DNA of 10,990 nucleotides from an uncultured Clostridia bacterium (GTDB lineage Bacteria; Bacillota; Clostridia; Oscillospirales; Ruminococcaceae): contig CALXKG010000009.1 in the NCBI GenBank assembly GCA_944388825.1, positions 1-10,990 on the forward strand, given 5' to 3'. Shown one piece after another: positions 1-6,179 of the stretch. Each line of letters opens with the position of its first letter. The stretch's first letter is position 1. Position numbers and translations under genes: made by a program. The notes under the pieces were generated by a model. It saw only the letters and a program-made list of their open reading frames with translations. It ran no database searches and had not been told where the DNA came from.

Positions 1-810
1 CTGTTTACCGCCGGGGCATTGGACGCGCTGATGGACCACGGGATAAAAATCGGCCGCTGCTACGGCGTTTCGGCGGGGGCCTGCAATATGATCTCCTACT
101 ACTCCGGCCAGCGGGGCCGCAACCGCAAGGTCAACGTCACCTTCGCCGGGGACAAGCGGTATATGAGCTGGGGGAACCTCATCCGCGAGGGCGGCTATTT
201 CAGCGAAGAGATGATGTTCCATAAAATCCCCGAAAAGCTCCTCCCCTTTGACTATGAGGCTTACCGGAAGGCGGACCCCGACTGCTATGCCGTCGCGACC
301 AGTATGCTTTCCGGGCACCCGGTCTATTTAAAGCTCCCGGCCGACCTCAGGACCGGGTACAAGCCGATCCTGGCGTCGATGTCGCTGCCGCTGATCTCGA
401 CGCCGGTCAAATTGAACGGCGACCTGCTGCTGGACGGCGGGCTGGCCGACCCGATCCCGGTGCAGAAGGCGCTGGCGGACGGCTGCGACAGGCTGCTGGT
501 CATCCTGACCCGGCAGAAGGGGTATCGGAAGGGGAAGGAATCCACCCTTTCCCTCTCAAGGATCGCCTACCGGAACTACCCCAGCCTGCTGCGGACGATG
601 GAACGCCGGCCGGAGATCTACAACCACGAGACCGCCTATGTCGAAGCCCTCGAGGCGGAAGGGCGCGCCATCGCCATCCGCCCGGCCGGCCCGGTCGAGG
701 TGGGCCGCACCGAAAAGGACGTCCGCAGGCTGGACGCCCTCTATGCCGAAGGGTATAACGAGACCTGCGCGAAGATCGGGCAGATCCGGGCGTTTGCCGA
801 AGGAAAGTAA
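1..810 (+). CDS. Patatin-like phospholipase family protein (5' end missing)
   Basis: The reading frame is open from the first base of the window, so the true start lies upstream; the TTG at 19 and ATG at 31 are internal codons. The visible part is 269 residues. It shows the patatin serine-hydrolase elbow G-V-S-A-G near residues 22-26 (nucleophile Ser24) and the second dyad element D-G-G at residues 145-147, inside LLLDGGLADPIPV. The glycine-rich oxyanion loop that precedes LFTAGALDAL in this family should lie just outside the window. Patatins use a Ser-Asp dyad to hydrolyse acyl esters of lipids. The compact single-domain form, with no visible membrane segment, resembles the bacterial RssA/YjjU-type group, whose physiological substrates are mostly unknown. 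It lies 38 bp upstream of asnA on the same strand, so the two may be co-transcribed, but no functional link is evident. The family call is secure and the substrate is not. Confidence 0.9.
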   Translation: MFTAGALDALMDHGIKIGRCYGVSAGACNMISYYSGQRGRNRKVNVTFAGDKRYMSWGNLIREGGYFSEEMMFHKIPEKLLPFDYEAYRKADPDCYAVATSMLSGHPVYLKLPADLRTGYKPILASMSLPLISTPVKLNGDLLLDGGLADPIPVQKALADGCDRLLVILTRQKGYRKGKESTLSLSRIAYRNYPSLLRTMERRPEIYNHETAYVEALEAEGRAIAIRPAGPVEVGRTEKDVRRLDALYAEGYNETCAKIGQIRAFAEGK

Positions 811-848
811 GACGCGCCGGCCATCAGATTCAGAAAGGACTGTTCCCC

Positions 849-1862
849 ATGAGCAAAGTTATCATCCCCGAAGGGTATAAGCCGCTCCTCAGCCTCTACG
901 ACACCCAGAAGGCCATCGGGCTGAACAAGCGGCTGTTCGCCGATATGCTCTGCGGGGCCTTAAACCTCCGCCGGGTATCGGCCCCGCTGTTCGTCGACGC
1001 GGCCAGCGGCTTAAACGACGATTTAAACGGGGTCGAGCGCCCCGTCGCCTTTGATATGAAGGATACCGGCGTCAACGCCCAGGTCGTCCACTCGCTGGCC
1101 AAGTGGAAGCGAAAGGCGCTCCGCGACTACGGCTTCCAGCCGGGGGCCGGGCTCTATACCGATATGAACGCCATCCGGCGGGACGAGGAACTGGACAACC
1201 TCCACTCGGTCTACGTCGACCAGTGGGACTGGGAAAAGGTCATCCGGGAGGAAGACCGGACGACCGAATACCTCCAGGACACCGTTAAAAAAATCGTCCA
1301 CGCCATCTGCGAGACCGAAAAGACGATGCGGGCGATCTTCCCGCAGCTGGCCGCCCGCCCCGCCCACGACGAGGAGATCACCTTTGTGACCGCCCAGCAG
1401 CTGGAAGACCTCTACCCCGGCCTGACGCCGAAGGAACGGGAAAACGCCTTTGTCCGGGAACACGGCACCACCTTCCTCTCCCAGATCGGCGGGGCGCTCA
1501 GAAGCGGCAGGCCCCACGACGGCCGCGCGCCCGACTACGACGACTGGACGCTCAACGGCGATATCCTCTTCTGGAACGACACGCTGGGGTGCAGCTATGA
1601 GGTCAGCTCGATGGGCATCCGGGTCAGCCCCGAGAGCCTGGACAGGCAGCTCTCGATCGCCGGCTGTGACAACCGCCGGGCGCTCCCCTTCCACCGGGCG
1701 CTGCTGGAGGGGAAGCTGCCCTATACGATCGGCGGCGGCATCGGGCAGTCGCGGCTCTGTATGCTGCTGCTGGGGGTCGCCCACATCGGCGAGGTACAGT
1801 GCTCAGTCTGGGACGAAGACACCTACAGCCGGTGCCGGGCGGCCGGCATCCCGATCCTGTAA
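849..1862 (+). CDS. asnA: Aspartate--ammonia ligase (asparagine synthetase A)
   Basis: A 337-residue protein of the usual AsnA length. It makes asparagine from aspartate, ammonia and ATP (giving AMP and pyrophosphate) in the cytoplasm and uses a class II aminoacyl-tRNA-synthetase-like fold. Recognisable family blocks run in order: IIPEGYKPLLSLYDTQKAI near the N-terminus, RRVSAPLFVDAASGLNDDLNG (residues 41-61), PVAFDMKD (65-72), the VDQWDWEKVI aspartate-binding region (about 123-132), the SYEVSSMGIRVS block (249-260), and the C-terminal GGGIGQSRLCMLLL motif (295-308) with the class II motif-3-like arginine. The ATG at 849 has an AAAGGA sequence about 9 nt upstream and gives the canonical N-terminus. 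A bidirectional hairpin terminator starts 7 nt after the stop codon. AsnA is the ammonia-dependent enzyme, unrelated to the glutamine-dependent AsnB. Nothing looks damaged or atypical. Confidence 0.97.
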   Translation: MSKVIIPEGYKPLLSLYDTQKAIGLNKRLFADMLCGALNLRRVSAPLFVDAASGLNDDLNGVERPVAFDMKDTGVNAQVVHSLAKWKRKALRDYGFQPGAGLYTDMNAIRRDEELDNLHSVYVDQWDWEKVIREEDRTTEYLQDTVKKIVHAICETEKTMRAIFPQLAARPAHDEEITFVTAQQLEDLYPGLTPKERENAFVREHGTTFLSQIGGALRSGRPHDGRAPDYDDWTLNGDILFWNDTLGCSYEVSSMGIRVSPESLDRQLSIAGCDNRRALPFHRALLEGKLPYTIGGGIGQSRLCMLLLGVAHIGEVQCSVWDEDTYSRCRAAGIPIL

Positions 1863-1868
1863 TATGGA

Positions 1869-1910
1869 CGCAAAAATGCGGCAGGAGATGGTTCCTGCCG
1901 CATTTTTGCG
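1869..1910. terminator. Bidirectional intrinsic terminator between asnA and the MBL gene
   Basis: A perfect 18-bp inverted repeat (arms 1869-1886 and 1893-1910, 6-nt loop GATGGT). The GC-rich core GCGGCAGGA is flanked by A5 on the left and T5 on the right, so it reads as hairpin plus U-tract on either strand. It lies 7 nt after the asnA stop and 12 nt after the stop of the converging MBL gene, which is where a shared terminator is expected. Confidence 0.9.
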
Positions 1911-1921
1911 CTGTGAGGGCT

Positions 1922-2824
1922 TTAAACCCTCTCTTTGGAATAAGCGACCGAGCCCCAGCCGATCTTCCGGATCAGCCCCTCCCGGGGGCCGAAATGCAGG
2001 ACGTCGTCATACTGCGCGGGGGCGGCGATGATCGCGCCGCAGACCGCAAGCGTGTCGGGAACGATCTCTTTCGGGACGCCGAGGTAGCCGTGGCCGGGGA
2101 AGAGGACGTCGAATTCCTCCAGCCGGCCGGAAAGCGCCCGCAGCCCATCCCGATAGGCCCGGACGGTCTGGTACTCCCGGTATTCCCCCTCCGGCAGCGG
2201 GCCGAAGATAAAGGTCGGGGTGCAGCAGACCGCGTCGCCGCTGAAGAGGATCCGGCGCCTGCGGTCCAGCAGGCCGGAACAGCCGGCGCTGTGCCCGGGG
2301 ATGTGCACCAGCTCCAGCGTCTCCCCGCCGCCCAGGTCGAAGGTAAACCCCGCGTCCACCGGCACGATCCCGTAGGGCCGGAAGGGCGGGATGTCGGAAG
2401 GCCGGTAATAGTCCGCCTCCTGCGGGATAAACGCCTTCCGCCCGTCCGGCGTCATGCTGTCCGCCAGCGGCCGGAGGTCATACCGGTGGATGAACACCCG
2501 GTCAAACTGCACGTTGCCGAGGGTGTGGTCGCCGTGGAAGTGGGTGTTGAAGACGTCATAGGGTTTGTCGGTCAGCGTCTCCACCAGCGCGCGGAGATCC
2601 CCGATGCCGAAGCCGGTGTCGATCAGCACCGCCCGCTCCGGCCCGGTGACCAGGTGCATCCAGGCGTCCCCGCCCAGGCCCGGGCTTTTGGAATAGATCG
2701 AATAGACCCCTTCCGCCAGCGTGAAAACCTCGACCGGCGCGCAGTCATACCGCCTGACCTGCCCCGCCGCCCGGAGGGCGGCAAGCTGTTCGGCCCCCAG
2801 CCGGCTCTGCTGTTCAATGATCAT
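1922..2824 (-). CDS. MBL-fold metallo-hydrolase (stand-alone)
   Basis: A 300-residue soluble protein with the full metal-ligand set of the metallo-beta-lactamase fold: H-F-H-G-D-H at residues 95-100, His178 in HIPGHSAG, Asp197 in LFSGDAV, and His245 in LFPGHG. This pattern predicts a two-metal, usually zinc, hydrolase. The fold covers lactonases, thioesterases, phosphodiesterases and true beta-lactamases. There is no signal peptide, so it is probably cytoplasmic and not a secreted antibiotic-resistance enzyme. The ATG at 2824 is preferred because an AAAGGA sequence sits 8 nt upstream. The in-frame ATG at 2833 overlaps that site, and the longer upstream extension (to 2920) reads through low-complexity sequence unlike the family. 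It shares a divergent promoter region with the response-regulator gene. It has the same motif order as the N-terminal domain of the gene at 9945, but sequence similarity outside the motifs is limited by eye. The substrate is unknown. Confidence 0.92.
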   Translation of the reverse strand: MIIEQQSRLGAEQLAALRAAGQVRRYDCAPVEVFTLAEGVYSIYSKSPGLGGDAWMHLVTGPERAVLIDTGFGIGDLRALVETLTDKPYDVFNTHFHGDHTLGNVQFDRVFIHRYDLRPLADSMTPDGRKAFIPQEADYYRPSDIPPFRPYGIVPVDAGFTFDLGGGETLELVHIPGHSAGCSGLLDRRRRILFSGDAVCCTPTFIFGPLPEGEYREYQTVRAYRDGLRALSGRLEEFDVLFPGHGYLGVPKEIVPDTLAVCGAIIAAPAQYDDVLHFGPREGLIRKIGWGSVAYSKERV

Positions 2825-2832
2825 CGTTACCA

Positions 2833-2841
2833 TCCTTTCCT
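2833..2841 (-). promoter_or_regulatory. Ribosome binding site deciding the MBL start
   Basis: On the minus strand the sequence AGGAAAGGA runs from 2841 to 2833. Its AAAGGA part is 8 nt from the ATG at 2824, but overlaps the alternative ATG at 2833. This favours the shorter protein. Confidence 0.65.
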
Positions 2842-2973
2842 GACGTGTATCCGGAACCCCTCCGGTACCGGCGGGCCCTCCGATACGGTTTATGGGGGCG
2901 TTTTCCCCCGCTTTCCACATAAAAGGTTTATAAAATCCACCGGCCCCCTGCTTTCCCGCCCGGAATGCTGAAA

Positions 2974-2979
2974 ATTATA
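2974..2979 (-). promoter_or_regulatory. Candidate -10 box for the MBL gene, with long leader
   Basis: A perfect TATAAT lies on the minus strand (ATTATA on the plus strand). No good -35 hexamer is seen at 16-18 bp, so the site is tentative or activator-dependent. Transcription would start near 2967, leaving a leader of about 143 nt before the ATG at 2824. That leader contains a short G5/C5 stem-loop (2894-2898 with 2905-2909). No known riboswitch fold was recognised in it. Confidence 0.45.
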
Positions 2980-2994
2980 CAAAAAAGATAACTT

Positions 2995-3028
2995 TTGACG
3001 GTACAAAATCCCCAATGTATGGTATACT
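2995..3028 (+). promoter_or_regulatory. Promoter of the response-regulator gene
   Basis: An extended -10 element TGG-TATACT covers 3020-3028 and predicts a start near 3035, with a 36-nt leader. TTGACG at 2995-3000 is a good -35 match but lies 22 bp from TATACT. It would instead pair at 17 bp with the weaker TATGGT (3018-3023). The extended -10 reading is preferred because it needs no close -35. It is back to back with the candidate MBL promoter, whose -10 is only 16 bp away from the TTGACG. Confidence 0.6.
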
Positions 3029-3048
3029 GATAAAGAGGACCATACCAT
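3019..3048. repeat. 7-bp dyad around the predicted response-regulator transcription start
   Basis: ATGGTAT (3019-3025) and its exact reverse complement ATACCAT (3042-3048) are separated by 16 bp. The centre falls near 3033-3034, next to the predicted start at about 3035, and the left arm overlaps the -10 box. This is where a repressor or autoregulatory operator could act; it could also be chance. Confidence 0.4.
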
Positions 3049-3070
3049 TTCGCGCAAAGAGGGGAAACCG

Positions 3071-4126
3071 ATGGAGAGAAAATACAAACTGATGCTGGTG
3101 GACGACGAACCCTGGGCGCTCACCGGGATAGAGGAGATCATCGACTGGGAAGCGCTGGGCTTTTCGGTGGTCGCCCGGTGCGGCTGCGGCCGGGAAGCGC
3201 TGCTGCAGGCCCGGATCCACCAGCCGGACGCGGTGATCACCGATATCCGGATGCCGGATATGACCGGGATCGAGCTGATCCGGCTGATCCGGCAGGTCCC
3301 CCTGCCGGTCGAGTGCATCGTCGTCAGCGCCTACTCCGACTTTGAGGTCGCCCGGGAGGCGATCCGCCTGTCCGCCGTCCACTACCTGCTCAAACCGCTC
3401 TCCGAACGGGACGTCCGGGAGGCGGCGCTGCTGCTGCGGGAAAAGCTGGACCGCAGCGGGCGCCCCATCCGGCGGGATAAACCGGTCTTTCAGATCGATG
3501 AGAAAAACCCGGTATTCCCCGGAACCCCTGGGGGAGGGGCGAACGGCCATTTCCTGCTGCTCTCCGAGTCCCCGGCGGTCTATTCCGTCCAGAACCAGCT
3601 GCGCGCCGGCTGCCAGCCGGTCCAGATCGGCAAGCTGTACGGGCTTCTGACCACGGAAAAATGCACCAGCCTGCCGGACGACTGCGGCCAGAGCCGGCCC
3701 TTTTCCGGCGTGTCCGACAGCTGGGGGCTGATCCGCTCCGCCTTCGCCTCGCTGGACGGCGGCTTCCAGTACGCGCCGGAACCGGAAATGAAGGGCAAGA
3801 CCCCGTCGGCGGCGGACATCCAGTTTTACCTGTGGGAACGGATGGGGGAGGACGTCACGCTGAAAATGCTGGCCGGGCACTTTTTCCTGAGCGAGACGTA
3901 TATCTGCGACCTCTTTAAGAAACAGGCGGGGGAAACGGTGCTGGGGTTTTTAAAGCATATCCGCCTCCACCGGGCGGCGCGGCTGCTGGCCGGCAGCGGG
4001 CTGACGCTGCGGGAGATCGCGGCCCGCTGCGGCTACAGCGACTACTCCTACTTCGGCCGCCACTTCAAAGCCGAGACCGGGCTGCCGCCCGAGCTCTACC
4101 GGAAGGAAAAGCGGTCGGGCAGATGA
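3071..4126 (+). CDS. AraC-family DNA-binding response regulator (YesN-like)
   Basis: A 351-residue cytoplasmic transcription factor. The N-terminal receiver domain (about residues 4-120) has the acidic pair D11-D12, phospho-acceptor Asp58 in VITDIRMPD, the switch Ser86 in VVSAYSD, and Lys108 in LLKPL. The C-terminal AraC-type DNA-binding domain (about 258-345) has two helix-turn-helix motifs, the first around LKMLAGHFFLSETYICDLFKK (264-284) and the second around LTLREIAARCGYSDYSYFGRHFK (311-333). Residues about 125-250 form a linker with no family I can name, shorter than the middle region of many YesN proteins. A GGGG sequence sits 6 nt upstream of the ATG at 3071. The partner is almost certainly the sensor kinase encoded convergently on the other strand, with which it overlaps by 31 bp. 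Likely targets are the ABC operon at 6180 and possibly its own promoter. Family assignment is firm; targets are inferred. Confidence 0.95.
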   Translation: MERKYKLMLVDDEPWALTGIEEIIDWEALGFSVVARCGCGREALLQARIHQPDAVITDIRMPDMTGIELIRLIRQVPLPVECIVVSAYSDFEVAREAIRLSAVHYLLKPLSERDVREAALLLREKLDRSGRPIRRDKPVFQIDEKNPVFPGTPGGGANGHFLLLSESPAVYSVQNQLRAGCQPVQIGKLYGLLTTEKCTSLPDDCGQSRPFSGVSDSWGLIRSAFASLDGGFQYAPEPEMKGKTPSAADIQFYLWERMGEDVTLKMLAGHFFLSETYICDLFKKQAGETVLGFLKHIRLHRAARLLAGSGLTLREIAARCGYSDYSYFGRHFKAETGLPPELYRKEKRSGR

Positions 4127-5928
4127 CCAAAGTCGCCGCCGTACCGGGGGATGACCAGCTCGGCGACAGCGTAATACCCTTCCTTCGACCGCAGGTTTAA
4201 GTGGGCGTGGCCGCCGAAGGTCAGCTTCAGCCGCCGGTAGATATTCGGCAGGCCGATGCTCCCCTTGGGCACCCCGAAATCCCGTTCCGGCTCCATCTGG
4301 CCGACCGAAGCGGTCTCATCGTCGGTGTTCTTCATCTTCCAGAGGATCTCCTCCAGCTTTTCTTCCGGGATCCCCCGGCCGTTGTCGGCGATCCGGACAT
4401 ACAGCCGCCCTTCCCGGATAAACGCCTGCACCAGCAGTTTGCCCGACCGGCCGCGGAAGGCGTGGGAGAGGATGTTTTCCGCCAGCGGCTGCAGCAGCAT
4501 CGGCAGCACCGGCCAGTCCAGGGTCTCCGGGGCGATGTCCTCCAAAACGGTGAACCGCCCGGGGAACCGCACCTCCATCACCGCCAGGTAGCCGCCCAGC
4601 TGCCCCAGCTCGTCCTCCAGGTGGACCATCGGCGGCGCGTAGACCGAATAGCGGAACATCTGGCACATCCCGCCCACCAGCTGCTCGACCGGCGCGGCGT
4701 GGAACCGGTGGGCCAGCGACCGGACCGATTCCAGCGTATTAAAGAGGAAGTGGGGGTTGATCTGCGCCCGGTAGGCCAGCATTTCCGCCCGCGACTGGGC
4801 CAGCCGCGCCTCGTAGTTTAACTGGGTCAGCCGCTTTTCTTCCTTCACGGCGGCGCTGAGCCGGGCCATCGTCTCGTTTAACACCTCCGACACCGGCCGG
4901 AGCTCCTTGACCGCCGGCGTCCGCACCGGGGCGGAGTCGGTGTCCAGGCGGGAAATGTCCTCGCTCAGCCGCCCGATGTCCCGCCGGACCCCCAGCAGGA
5001 TCCCCACCATCACCATCAGGAAAAGCAGGACCGTCAGAAGGATCAGCATGACGATCAGGCTGCGCATCTGGTCGATCGCCGCGACCGCCGCCCATTCGGG
5101 CACCAGATAGAAAAGCTCCCAGCCCGGCCCCTCGATCACCGACCGGACGGTCAGGTACCGCTCCCCGCCGATCATCAGCGCCCCTTCCCCTTCCGGCACG
5201 TCCGGGAGGGCGTTTTTTTCCGCCTCGGAGAGGGCGCGGGTCCCGGCAAACACCGACCCGCCGCCGGAGAGGAAAGCGGCGCCCTCGGCATAGCTCAGCG
5301 GCACCAGGCTCGCCTGCAGCTCCGCCACATCGTACACGATCCCGCAGAGCATCCGGTTCTGGCGGTAGCGGTAGCCGTCGATGTTGCCGTAGACCGGCAT
5401 CAGGTAGACAATATACTGCCGCCCTTCCCATTCGACGACCGGCGAATAGACCGGCTGGGTAAAGGTGAGGTTGTCCGCGATCCCGCAGGCCGCCATCGCC
5501 TCCCGGACCACGTCGGTGTAGGAATTGGTGGCCGACAGCTTCCGCCCCCGGTAGGAGAGCAGGACAATGTCGGTAAACCCTTCCCCCAGCGTTTCAATAT
5601 AATCCAGCACATCCGCCGCCAGGGATTTGGCCTCGATGACCTGGGACGGGGTGCCCGAAAGCAGGAACCGCTGGCAGGCGACCGAATAGGCGGCGGTCTG
5701 GGCGGCGCTCATCGAACGCTCCAGCACCCGTTCCAGCTGGCCGCGGGAGGCCTCGGTCAGCGAATGGAAGCTCTCCTCCGCCTGCCGGCGGGCGGCGTCG
5801 CGGACGCCGAAAATATAATACCCGGTAACGGTCAGAAGCGCCGCCGCCATCAGGGCGAGCGCCAGGATCAGGCTCGCCCGGAGGCTGAAGCTCCGGGGGG
5901 CCTTTTTGTTTTCCGCATTTTTGCGCAT
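4096..5928 (-). CDS. Membrane sensor histidine kinase (YesM-like, HisKA_7TM-free LytS/YesM class)
   Basis: A 610-residue membrane sensor kinase. A first membrane helix (about residues 16-41) and a second (about 289-313) bracket an extracytoplasmic sensor region of roughly 245 residues, the size of a double Cache domain. A HAMP-like segment and coiled coil follow (about 314-385). The His_kinase block has AQINPHFLFNTLESVR with predicted phospho-acceptor His393, followed by a HATPase_c domain: N-box LQPLAENILSHAF (Asn485), G1 box IADNGRGIP (Asp515), and a GSIGLPNIYRRLKLTFG G2-like segment (556-572). These are diagnostic of the YesM class. AAGGAAAG upstream of the ATG at 5928 supports the start. 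It probably senses an extracellular sugar or a binding-protein complex and phosphorylates the response regulator at 3071. The arrangement is odd: the usual partners share an operon, but here they converge and overlap in their last 31 bp. Confidence 0.95.
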   Translation of the reverse strand: MRKNAENKKAPRSFSLRASLILALALMAAALLTVTGYYIFGVRDAARRQAEESFHSLTEASRGQLERVLERSMSAAQTAAYSVACQRFLLSGTPSQVIEAKSLAADVLDYIETLGEGFTDIVLLSYRGRKLSATNSYTDVVREAMAACGIADNLTFTQPVYSPVVEWEGRQYIVYLMPVYGNIDGYRYRQNRMLCGIVYDVAELQASLVPLSYAEGAAFLSGGGSVFAGTRALSEAEKNALPDVPEGEGALMIGGERYLTVRSVIEGPGWELFYLVPEWAAVAAIDQMRSLIVMLILLTVLLFLMVMVGILLGVRRDIGRLSEDISRLDTDSAPVRTPAVKELRPVSEVLNETMARLSAAVKEEKRLTQLNYEARLAQSRAEMLAYRAQINPHFLFNTLESVRSLAHRFHAAPVEQLVGGMCQMFRYSVYAPPMVHLEDELGQLGGYLAVMEVRFPGRFTVLEDIAPETLDWPVLPMLLQPLAENILSHAFRGRSGKLLVQAFIREGRLYVRIADNGRGIPEEKLEEILWKMKNTDDETASVGQMEPERDFGVPKGSIGLPNIYRRLKLTFGGHAHLNLRSKEGYYAVAELVIPRYGGDFGHLPDRFSFR

Positions 5929-5993
5929 ATCCGTCTTTCCTTTCTATCGAGACCGTCAAAGAAATGACGCTGTTTTCATCTTTTCCCAAACGT

Positions 5994-6023
5994 ATTGTAG
6001 CATATCCGCCATATTGCCGGCAA
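5994..6023 (-). promoter_or_regulatory. Promoter of the sensor kinase gene
   Basis: On the minus strand an extended -10, TGC-TACAAT (hexamer at 5999-5994), lies 18 bp from a -35-like TTGCCG (6023-6018; four of six consensus bases). Transcription would start near 5987, about 59 nt before the ATG at 5928. The -35 box is inside a perfect 12-bp palindrome (6013-6024). Confidence 0.6.
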
Positions 6024-6024
6024 T
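6013..6024. repeat. 12-bp perfect palindrome over the kinase -35 box
   Basis: ATTGCCGGCAAT reads the same on both strands. It covers the predicted -35 of the kinase promoter, where a dimeric repressor could block transcription. It does not match the CcpA cre pattern that I know. Confidence 0.45.
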
Positions 6025-6041
6025 GGGTGGAATAAATTCAT

Positions 6042-6073
6042 CCGAAAATCGTACGAGAGAAACCGAAAATCGT
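6042..6073 (+). repeat. Two 11-bp direct repeats with 21-bp period: candidate regulator binding site
   Basis: CCGAAAATCGT occurs at 6042-6052 and again at 6063-6073, identical at every base, with a 10-bp gap. The period of 21 bp equals two helical turns, so both copies face the same side of the DNA. AraC-family activators typically bind such tandem half-sites. The second copy ends 3 bp before the predicted -35 box of the ABC operon (6077-6082), the usual position for activation. The site also lies 18 bp beyond the kinase -35 box, so it could act in both directions. Confidence 0.6.
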
Positions 6074-6076
6074 CCC

Positions 6077-6105
6077 TTTTCAAAATGTGAATTTTCCGTT
6101 ATGAT
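6077..6105 (+). promoter_or_regulatory. Promoter of the ABC transporter operon
   Basis: TTTTCA (6077-6082) and TATGAT (6100-6105) are separated by exactly 17 bp; they match the consensus at four and five of six positions. Transcription would begin near 6112, giving a leader of about 68 nt before the TTG at 6180. The weak -35 is consistent with dependence on an activator bound at the adjacent direct repeats. Confidence 0.6.
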
Positions 6106-6165
6106 AGAGACAACAAAATTGGTGCGGGAAATGAAGAAATTTTCAGCACACCGGAAATTCACAAC

Positions 6166-6171
6166 AAGGAG
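6166..6171 (+). promoter_or_regulatory. Ribosome binding site selecting a TTG start
   Basis: AAGGAG lies 8 nt before TTG at 6180, an ideal spacing. The in-frame GTG at 6171 shares its first base with this site and so cannot use it. There is no ATG until the methionine of INMRKYW, well inside the protein. Confidence 0.75.
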
Positions 6172-6179
6172 TGGTACGC

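Noticed and set aside
1023..1784. A 253-codon minus-strand frame inside asnA.
   Set aside because: It lies wholly within a well-conserved AsnA gene and its translation is repetitive Val/Gly/Arg/Asp sequence without a motif.
1922..2824. The MBL protein as a beta-lactam resistance gene.
   Set aside because: It lacks a signal peptide, and the HFHGDH fold motif is shared by many non-lactamase hydrolases. Nothing in the context suggests antibiotic resistance.
1799..2971. A 390-codon open frame on the plus strand across the MBL gene.
   Set aside because: It overlaps the end of asnA, runs through the bidirectional terminator, and has Arg/Pro/Val-rich composition. The minus strand carries all MBL metal-binding motifs.
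2975..3880. A 301-codon minus-strand frame antisense to the response regulator.
   Set aside because: It is the mirror of a GC-rich coding region, Gln/Arg/Pro/Gly-rich, with no domain and no ribosome binding site seen. The plus strand has an intact receiver and AraC domain.
5912..5924. The 13-bp sequence CGCAAAAATGCGG on the minus strand at the kinase start is also found in the terminator at 1869-1881.
   Set aside because: In the kinase it simply encodes Arg-Lys-Asn-Ala after the start codon. There is no flanking similarity or mobile-element sign, so chance is the simplest explanation.
6086..6163. Near-complementary segments TGTGAATTTTCCG (6086-6098) and CGGAAATTCACA (6152-6163) as a possible leader hairpin.
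   Set aside because: The left segment lies upstream of the predicted transcription start at about 6112, so it would not be in the RNA. The pairing also needs a bulge and a loop of over 50 nt.
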